From positions 620,001 to 684,000 of the forward strand of contig JAHLKI010000017.1 in NCBI GenBank assembly GCA_025602905.1: a stretch of 64,000 bases of DNA, written 5' to 3'. This document shows, one piece after another, positions 57,123-64,000 of this stretch. A model generated the notes under the pieces. That model was not told the DNA's origin. It made no database searches and worked only from the letters and a program-made list of their open reading frames with translations. The stretch's first letter is position 1. Every line of letters starts with the position of its first letter. Source of the stretch: Phlyctochytrium arcticum (taxonomy: Eukaryota; Chytridiomycota; Chytridiomycetes; Chytridiales; Chytridiaceae). The translations under genes were made by a program, and so were the position numbers.

Positions 57123-57212
57123 ACCTTTGCCACATTACCTCGGTACCTTTGCCACGGAGGGTGTTTGAGGGTGTGGGGTTTGAGGGTGTGGGGTTTGAGG
57201 ATACCTTTGACA
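57123..57212 (-). repeat. Right subterminal motif array, inverted TGGCAAAGGT
   Basis: ACCTTTGCCA at 57123-57132 and 57145-57154, and ACCTTTGACA (one mismatch) at 57203-57212, that is, the left-end motif in opposite orientation. A 22-bp tandem duplication containing CTCGGTACCTTTGCCAC and a GTTTGAGGGTGTGGG repeat lie in the same block. Confidence 0.78.
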
Positions 57213-57500
57213 GACGAGCGGAGCTTGTGGCGCATTTCTGCCGTAATCGTTGTCACATGACCTGCCAAGACCTGCCACTCTTTCAAACCTGGCTGATCCA
57301 GCTTTGCCTCCAAAATCCAACCCTTGTTAAAAACCTGGTGCTCTGCCATAATATGCACTCCAGAGCGCCAAATGACCACTAGCTTGTGCCGTTTGTTGAG
57401 AACGGCTTTGCCAAATGTGAATTACATAATAAAAGCTTGTGTGTGCGCAGAAAACAAGCTTGTCCATCCTGAAAATCACGTTGCTCATGCCAGAAAAAGC

Positions 57501-57527
57501 TATTTTCTGGGCAAAGTGCCCCCCATA
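57501..57527 (-). repeat. Right terminal inverted repeat (27 bp)
   Basis: On the minus strand it begins TATGGGGGGCACTTTG and ends CCCAGAAAATA, matching the left end at 25 of 27 positions. Confidence 0.88.
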
Positions 57528-57533
57528 GAGATT
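57528..57533. repeat. Right target-site duplication (GAGATT)
   Basis: Exact copy of 50024-50029 directly outside the right inverted repeat. Confidence 0.85.
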
Positions 57534-58413
57534 TGACAAATTGACAGAATTTACAGAGTTGGACCCTGGGGAATGACAGAAACCGCAACGATAAGACACC
57601 TACAGGCATGGGCGTAAATGGTAGAGTATATAGTGTCTTTCCGGGATGTGTTCCTTGACAATTTTCAGACTCCGATGAGTTGTTTGGAAGTTGGTAGAGC
57701 GGCCAGAGTTGTCATGAGAATCGATGAGATGCACGGAGGAGATATAGGGAACCGCCGATAGCCAGCATTGTGTAGATCGCAAATGATCGCATCCAACAAA
57801 GAACAAAGTGAGCGTCGCATCTCAAACAACAATTCAACAATGAGGACGTATCGTCCATTCGCCAAACTCCATTATATTGGCGGAACACGTACAAAGGCGT
57901 TCTCCCCCAGGCGTTCTCGAGCAACAACCCCACTTGCCAAATTGCCAATGGATTTAATAAATGGACCCTGGGGTAGATCCACCATAGGGAGCCTTCTTAC
58001 CATCTACAAACTTGTACTTGATTGGCAAGATGGTGGACGAACAACGAAAGACGCAAGAGAGCGGTAAATTGGCGACCTGCCACCTTGAAGCTCCCTTACC
58101 ACGGTACGCATGGTGTAGGGGACCTACGGTATTTCATTCATTCATGATAGCAGCACGAATTATTGATGCCGCAAGCAGTTGTCCGCTGCACTCCGTACCA
58201 GATCAGATACCAGATACTCGTACTTGCGGATGAATTATTTCTTTCATCTTGGTCATTTCCGCAATGAATCACAACACAAACACCTAAACCACATAACGAA
58301 AACTTAGCGCAATTCTAACTTTAGCAACCATATTCCTGCCTTTATACCTTTTCAGGTACACGGAATATGCTAACGCATAAGTAACATAAGAAATTCTGGA
58401 AATTCATCGAAAT
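57534..58413. other. Intergenic, right flank of the transposon
   Basis: No gene recognised. About 35 bp before the tRNA, the sequence AAATTCATCGAAATCC resembles the 5' flank of the other tRNA-Tyr copy (AAATTCACCGAAATCC). Confidence 0.5.
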
Positions 58414-58497
58414 CCGGCTTTAGCTCAGTTGGTAGTAGCATTAGACTGTAACATGTCAGCAATCTAAGGGTCCCCAGTTCAAATCTGGGAAGCCGGA
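58414..58497 (+). tRNA. tRNA-Tyr (GTA) with short intron, second copy
   Basis: Same 84-nt gene as at 42233-42316 in the opposite orientation, including the intron after the anticodon loop and discriminator A. The 5' flank (about 16 bp) and the T-rich 3' flank are also conserved between copies. Confidence 0.93.
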
Positions 58498-58502
58498 GTT
58501 TC

Positions 58503-58513
58503 TTTTTTTTTTT
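58503..58513 (+). terminator. Pol III T-run terminator of tRNA-Tyr
   Basis: Eleven T begin six bases after the tRNA 3' end. Confidence 0.75.
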
Positions 58514-59756
58514 GCGTTTTTCGGTTTTCCTTGTTTTTCTTTTGGGCTAATATCATTTTCGTTACAGGATGTGCTCAAGCTCTTCTGCTTACCATGTAAT
58601 TTTTCGTTCTCCTGTTATTAGTACTTTAATTTCAAGCCGGAGCAAAATAAAATCTGATGTACCATACATATCCTATTACAGGTCCTACAATGCCCAGAGA
58701 AACAGATTATACTCTCAACCATATATAGCAATACCCGAATGCTATCAGATGCACTACCCGAATGTTATCAGATGTTGTAATTGTGATAAGCATGAGGGTA
58801 AAGCAAGTAGGCTCACCACTGCCTTTTTTACTCCCTATGCATTCTGACCATGTCAATGTCATTAAGGTATACCGCTATATCCATTACAACTGATTGAACT
58901 GGCGGATTCCCACGGTACAAAGAGAGGGTTGGGCGTGGGAATGTTTGGTATTAGTCATTTTTCCAGTGCGCGTTCATGGGGTTTAAACCAGTATGACATA
59001 GGGGTTTAATTAAATGTATTCTGATGTCGAGTACAGAAAGACGGAGAAATGAACGTTTAGAGTATGGGCTTCACGTATCCTGTCCTGGGTAAGTCACGTT
59101 GACCCACCGCAATGCACGCAAGAATCGTCTTCTTTTTCGAGTGCAGCACTGCATAGGTACGGACCAAGATGCCATATGTGCTGAAAGGGAGCGGTCTACT
59201 ATAGCCTAAAAACTGTCAATTGAGATCAGATGAAGGCTGGTGGGGAACGCCAAATACTGGCTACCGCTTCACAATGGACTTAAGCATACACGTATCGCAT
59301 AATGCCAGCGAAATGTCTTAGTCATTGTTCAATTCGTCATTTACGTGGGAAAGTTCGTGAGGCGTGGGCCGTAGTATCTTTTTTTAACGTGCCAAATTTA
59401 ATCAAAAAGTCGTCCCTATTTGGAAATTATAGGCGAAATCGAGGGGATTTGGAGCGACACGTTTGAGACCCGCGCCATTCCAGAAAACGTTACAGGCTAG
59501 ATCGCGTCCGGCTAGTATTGAAGCTATATATGCTATGGCGGGATATATGTTTGCTTATGTTGTACCCAAGAAGGTAACAGCGAATATTAATGTGTATAAG
59601 CAGCCAGAAAATGACCTGTCACTTGTAGAGCGCAGTAGAGCTTAGCATAGTTACACCAGATGCGCATATAGTCCTGCCTCAGACCTTGTATTGTAACCTT
59701 GGACTTCTAATACACTACTTGTGACAGACTCTGTGTGAACGAGCGACGTGAGGTGC

Positions 59757-59788
59757 TATCTATCCATCCATCCATCCATCCATCCATC
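59757..59788. repeat. (ATCC)n microsatellite
   Basis: About seven near-perfect tandem tetranucleotides. Confidence 0.9.
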
Positions 59789-60109
59789 GAATTCAATATC
59801 ACGTTAAATATGTCCCAAGGGGGCCGTTACCAGTGTGGTGTATACATCAATAAAATAATATCACATTAGTTTCTGTGTGAGTATTTACCTGCATATTGCT
59901 GTCCACCGACTGGTAGGTGAGATGCACGAGGGAAAAAATCAAATTGGATATGTTGTTCGTTGTCTCTGCGGCAATTTTCAAACTCAACATTGCGTTCATG
60001 CCAAATCGAGGCCGTGTGGACGCCACTACGCAATCCTAGGATCGAAGTTGTTGTGGAGAATTACTAGTGTATAGAGCAGCTTTCCATGATCTGGTAACTG
60101 TCGCTACCT

Positions 60110-61890
60110 TCGCGTTCAAACTCATGCGTTAGCCTTCACGGTCCACAGATTGCCGCAGCGCGAACGCTCACTATCGTGCTAGGTTCGATATGCCTCTTTC
60201 AACCTTCCTAGTTGTGAGTTCGTCACCCATTCCAAGTTTGAGCTTGGGTTGATGCTACAATTTTACCTCCTCAGCCTTAAGACGGTCCCAAGATCGTTGT
60301 TACGTTACGTTGTCTTTTACTATCCAGTGCTAGCGTACGTTAGCCTCCACAGTCCAATAATCACCGCTGCGTTTGTTCTCCATGTATCGCTAGTCTTTAC
60401 GATCCTAAAACCGACGGTCATTCCTGTGTCGAGTTTGGGTTTGCCTATACCAGCCTCCACGTTTCTCTTTGATTTTGAATATATCCTGATGCTCCAATTA
60501 TTTTTCAATGCAGAATTCTTGGTATTGGGATGGTCTAAGATCGACGTCTCGTTACTGTTCATTATACATTGTTGCTTACATTATCGGGATTATCCTCCAT
60601 GTTCCCTATTGACGTTGAATTGCTCCTCGTTGCTTCAGTATCCGCTACCTTTTGATGCGAACTTGGTCTTCATGTTCACTGTATAGATATCCGCTTTCTG
60701 CTGATACCTAAAGTCTCCCTCTGGTTTATATTGACTTGATATTCGCTGCTACGAGCACCTTTGAAAGCTAATACAGTATCCATGGATCACGTCGAGTCTA
60801 ACTTGATGTTTGCCACATGTTGAGGCCGAAGGTAGAATCCACAGTGCATGCTCACTTGATGTCCACTACACGCTGAAACCGAAGTTTGCATCCGCGGTCT
60901 AGGTTAACTTGGTACTGTCCGCATTGATGTCTGCTGGCTGTGCCCCTAGTTTGTTCTCCATGATTCAGTTGACTAGAAACTTGCCACCTTGATGCCCGCT
61001 ACACATTCATTCAAGGTAGCATCCACGGTCCAGATCGATGTACCGATGCCCGTTAATCCGAGCTAGTCCCACGCTCCACATTGAGTCTGCACTCTGACCC
61101 GATTAATGATGAAGTTGTCATCCATGATCCGCTTGACTTGATGTTCGCAGCATTAGTGTCCGTGCACACGTTGGTTGCTGCCTACTTTGTTCTCCGCGAT
61201 CCAGGCTGACTTGACTTCATTCTTGGAGTCTTTAAATCCGTTGCCCACCGATACCTAAATTAGTTTCCAAGATTTACGTTGGCTTGATGCTCGCCGCCTT
61301 GATGTCTGGGGCAGTTTAGGTTGATACCCAAATTAGTCTTCATGTGGTCCAGTTTGACTTAATGTTAGCGGTACTTGAGGTCCGCTCAACGTAGATATAC
61401 AATTTATTCTCTAAAATCCACGCACGCAAGCTTGATCTTCGTCGCCCGCTGCTGATACCTAATTTAGTCTCCAAAATGTTGAACTAGTGGGGGGTGCTCT
61501 CGAATGATCCGTTCCCCGTTGATGTCTACGCCAGAATCCACTGGTCAGGTTGGCTTGTTGTGCGCTGCGGTAATGTTGATTCAAAAGTTAGTCTCCGCCA
61601 TTCACGTAGAACCCGAGGCATCGCCGCCCGCTAAAGGTATCTCCATGGTCCATGTGCTCGTCGCATTGATGACTGCCACGTTCATGATCCTTCATGATCC
61701 ACGCCGACTTGATGCTCGCCACAGTCTTCATGGCCCACATCAAGTTGATCCACAATCTCCCCTGTACTTGCCATTATCTCAACACAGACAACCTTGATAT
61801 CCGCTACCCGTCGATGTCGTTACGCCCAAGAATACCAGATTCAGCCTCCACAATGTTACCTTGATGTCCACTTGGCCAAGATCGATGCGG
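60110..61890. repeat. Diverged minisatellite/tandem repeat, about 1.8 kb
   Basis: The stretch is built from recurring phrases in a loosely fixed order: CTTGATGTCCGCT or CTTGATGCTCGCC, a TTGATACC(T/C)AAATTAGT phrase, TCTCCA(T/C)GATCCA and GTTGACTTGATG. Each recurs many times with substitutions and length changes, with spacing of very roughly 40-100 bp. The open frames here (for example 60249-60686) are by-products of the repeat. Confidence 0.75.
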
Positions 61891-63318
61891 AATGTATCAA
61901 GACGATCCACCGTCGCGTTTGGATTCCGTGTTGGGTGTCAGTTTTACGAGAAAAAAAACCCGTGGTGCTGAAGCAAAGTGGTAGCAGAGGTTGGTCGGGC
62001 GGAGAGTAGCTGAGAGGGGTCTAATGGCAATGGGACTCTTGAACCCTGACTGTTTTGTGCTTTTGTAAGGTCGTGACGCCTACGATAGGAAGAAATATCA
62101 GCCGAGGTACGTTAGATGAACTGGTATTCCAAACCGTAAGCGGCGGTAAGTGGTGGAGGTGCGGGTTGTTTTGAATTGTGGAGGGAGGGAGGGAGGGATA
62201 CGCAATCTCTCGTCTATTTATACGGAATTTTTTGGGCCCGCCCCTGTAGACCCTTAAACCTCAGAGTTTTTGCTGTATTCTGACGCGTTTCGTGCGCAGA
62301 AGTGATTTTTTGTCAGCAGAGTTCGCGACGATCGAAATAGGTACAGCAGAGTTTAGTTTGAGTTTCATACGAGACAAATGTAAAAAGTGTCCGCTGTACC
62401 TTTGTCCTCCCCACTTAAGTCTATCCCGAAAAAAAAGTCACACGCAGAAAAGTCCTCATTCCGCTTTTGATTCATGCCCCTCCTACGCGTCAAGACACCA
62501 CATAAAAAGTCTGACGCGACCACCAACGACGAGGAACGATTGCAGGACAGTGGCTGTTCAGTAGAGTTGTTTACCGGTGAGATTTTTTTGTTGTTGCGGG
62601 AACGTATCTTTTTGAGCGCTGCCGAAACGCTTGGAGGGGGGCATTCGTACGGCGTCAATCCTCAAGGACGAAAGAGCAGGATTTCCTGGTACAGTGCGTG
62701 AAGCGGATCCTAAAGCTATCATATTTGCTAACCCCATCACCCCGTTTTTAGTGTCGACAGTAAGTCCGTAGACCAGTGCGGTATAGAACCGAGGCCCGTT
62801 ACTGCCCAGGAGAGAGAACTTATGTTACGCACACAACGGGTCAACCAAAGAATACAATACCAACATTAGCAGAGTTTCACATTTAGACTCTTCTTTGCCA
62901 TGCCAGGGTCGTAGTCCTTTTGGCCAACGAGAACCCCCCCCCCCCCCCCCCCCCCGGCGGCAATCCACAAAAAAAGGGTACGTTTGACCCAAACTGACAT
63001 TTTTCTCATTCGTCTCCTTGCCCAAAAAATATCATCATCATCACCATTTTCCCCATATCTTCCGTACAATTTTTAACGGGCACGCTTGCTATTTTCCAAC
63101 CCGAAAAATCTCAAAGCACTTTCACACTAATTTGCGCAGCACATTGATACTCGCTATCTGCGTCAATCATCAAGAGGTGTGTCGCCGGAGTTTGAAGATT
63201 AAGGTATGTATATATGAACTTGTACTGGTTATGTGAGATATAGAGTTCTAAAACTAGACTACAAACTCCTTCCATCCAACGAAAAAAAAAAGGAAATCCT
63301 ACAAACGAAAAAAAAAAT
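61891..63318. other. Intergenic with G- and C-tracts
   Basis: No gene recognised. Contains a GGGA repeat near 62180-62198, a 22-base C run at 62934-62955, and A-rich stretches near 63280-63320. Confidence 0.45.
62934..62955. repeat. Poly-C tract (22)
   Basis: Uninterrupted C run. Its length is likely to be unstable or assembly-sensitive. Confidence 0.8.
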
Positions 63319-64000
63319 CTACAAAAGCGCCAACTCCCTAATCCTACATTCAACCGCCATAACCCCCGCAAAGCCCACCGGAACCATTAAATCCGCCAGG
63401 CCTTCAGCAACGAGAGACGGATCCGCCGCGTAGGCTATTGCACAAGCCAGGATCAGGATGGATAGGAGCGAGGTTAGGAGGACTGTGTGGGTGAAATAAA
63501 AGTGGGGGAGTGGGGGTCGAGGATGGGGTGGGCGTGGGGGACGGGATGGGAGTTGGGAGGGAAGACATGGGGAGAGTAGTGAGGGGGTTGGGGTTTGGGT
63601 GGCGAGGGAATCGGTGGATTTGGTTGCGCGTTGGGAGAGGTAGGTTTGGTGGGTTGTTGTTGTTATTAGTGGGGGTGGTGGGGCGGGGAGACTTGTTTGG
63701 TCTAGTGATGGGACTGGAGGGGGTGGGGCGGGTAGACTTGGTTGATGGTCCTGTTGAAGGGGATCCTGGGACGGCATATGGTATGACCCACTCGACGACG
63801 CCAGAGAACTTTTGCCACGCGCCGTCATGAACGTCGTATCCGTACTGCGGTCGGGAGAGGAAGTACTCTCACACTCTGATTCAGACTCACATAATTTCAT
63901 GGACGGACCCCTCGAACTGGCTCGGGGTGGTGGAGTCAATACATCCAGTTTATCGTTCGGTGGGGGGGCGGGCATGGGAGCTGGTAAGGGCGGGATATCC
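63319..64000 (-). CDS. Proline-rich protein with C-terminal membrane segments, 5' end outside the window
   Basis: The frame is open to the window edge; an internal ATG at 63975 gives 218 aa, and eight further Pro-rich codons precede it. The N-terminal part is Pro/Ser/Thr-rich with repeated LPAPPPP motifs like profilin or SH3 ligands. Near the C-terminus a hydrophobic segment (HTVLLTSLLSILILACAIAY) and a second weaker one (LMVPVGFAGVMAVE) suggest membrane anchoring with the proline-rich part in the cytosol. Family not recognised. Confidence 0.5.
   Translation of the reverse strand, partial: DIPPLPAPMPAPPPNDKLDVLTPPPRASSRGPSMKLCESESECESTSSPDRSTDTTFMTARGKSSLASSSGSYHMPSQDPLQQDHQPSLPAPPPPVPSLDQTSLPAPPPPLITTTTHQTYLSQRATKSTDSLATQTPTPSLLSPCLPSQLPSRPPRPPHPRPPLPHFYFTHTVLLTSLLSILILACAIAYAADPSLVAEGLADLMVPVGFAGVMAVECRIRELALL

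Larger units (their letters stand above)
50030..57527. mobile_element. Complete 7.5 kb TIR DNA transposon carrying a DD34E integrase and a HECT-type ligase gene
   Basis: The element has 27-bp inverted ends starting TATGG(T/G)GG(T/G)CACTTTG that match at 25 of 27 positions, flanked by a perfect 6-bp duplication. Inside lie a + strand integrase (50555-52530), a 46-bp tandem repeat (53125-53352) and a minus-strand HECT-type gene (53378-56930), arranged convergently. Copies of TGGCAAAGGT lie near both ends in inverted orientation and look like transposase-binding sites. Six-bp duplication, TIRs and an IS3/retroviral-like integrase fold suggest the eukaryotic IS3-like group (IS3EU in Repbase terms), but this link is from memory and must be checked. 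The nearly matched ends and intact integrase argue for recent insertion. Confidence 0.88.
58498..60109. other. Intergenic, no gene recognised
   Basis: AT-rich sequence with short ORFs only. It includes a (TCCA)n microsatellite near 59760. Confidence 0.45.

Noticed and set aside
60249..60686. 145-codon ORF that looks like a membrane protein
   Set aside because: It lies wholly within the diverged tandem repeat and its hydrophobicity follows from the repeat's T-rich phrases.
1..64000. CRISPR arrays, operons, ribosome-binding sites, riboswitches
   Set aside because: The window is eukaryotic (spliceosomal introns, intron-bearing tRNA). The short direct repeats found are tandem or subterminal, not repeat-spacer arrays.

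Overview
The window looks like nuclear DNA of an intron-rich, gene-dense fungus. Most genes carry short introns (about 41-150 bp, many GT..AG with a TTTAG/CAG end), several micro-exons (28-41 nt) are needed to complete known domains, and the gene set is fungal-type: ALG9, Sen1, Snu66, a GRAM-TBC-EF-hand protein, an ENPP-type phosphodiesterase with an N-terminal membrane anchor, and a COM2/Msn2-like C2H2 protein. The oligopeptidase B, maltose-type acetyltransferase and large DNA transposon would suit an early-diverging lineage such as a chytrid, but that placement is an inference. The standard genetic code fits all joined exons.

Layout. 0-6.1 kb: a Q/H-rich protein, a small membrane-anchored protein, a 4-exon protein ending in a CAAX box, tRNA-Gly and a cytidine/dCMP-type deaminase. 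6.4-13.9 kb: an accessory-looking block with an intact ENPP gene, a decayed CBS-domain gene, a multipass membrane protein broken by one in-frame stop, and a sugar O-acetyltransferase. The intergenic region of an ENPP/acetyltransferase head-to-head pair is duplicated here, and each copy keeps only one partner. 14-44 kb: a compact housekeeping block of alternating strands (disordered protein, TBC1D9-like RabGAP, Snu66, NEPRO/Rmp1-like, Sen1, isochorismatase, ferric reductase/NOX, KNOP1-like, ALG9, oligopeptidase B, tRNA-Tyr, C2H2 factor). Convergent stops lie only 36-38 bp apart and divergent starts 65-275 bp apart. 44-64 kb: a gene-poor region with no recognisable host gene until the edge of the window.

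The most notable object is a complete 7.5 kb DNA transposon at 50030-57527. It has 27-bp terminal inverted repeats (25/27 matching), a perfect 6-bp target duplication (GAGATT), inverted subterminal TGGCAAAGGT motifs at both ends, an apparently intact 571-residue DD34E integrase in five exons, and a convergent seven-exon gene whose C-terminal third reads as a HECT-type ubiquitin ligase with its catalytic cysteine. A 46-bp tandem repeat sits between the two convergent genes. To the right lie a second intron-containing tRNA-Tyr, a 1.8 kb diverged minisatellite, poly-C tracts, and the 3' part of a proline-rich membrane protein running off the window.

Splice models were worked out by hand from reading-frame continuity and motif continuity. 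Where exon lengths are quoted they add to a multiple of three.
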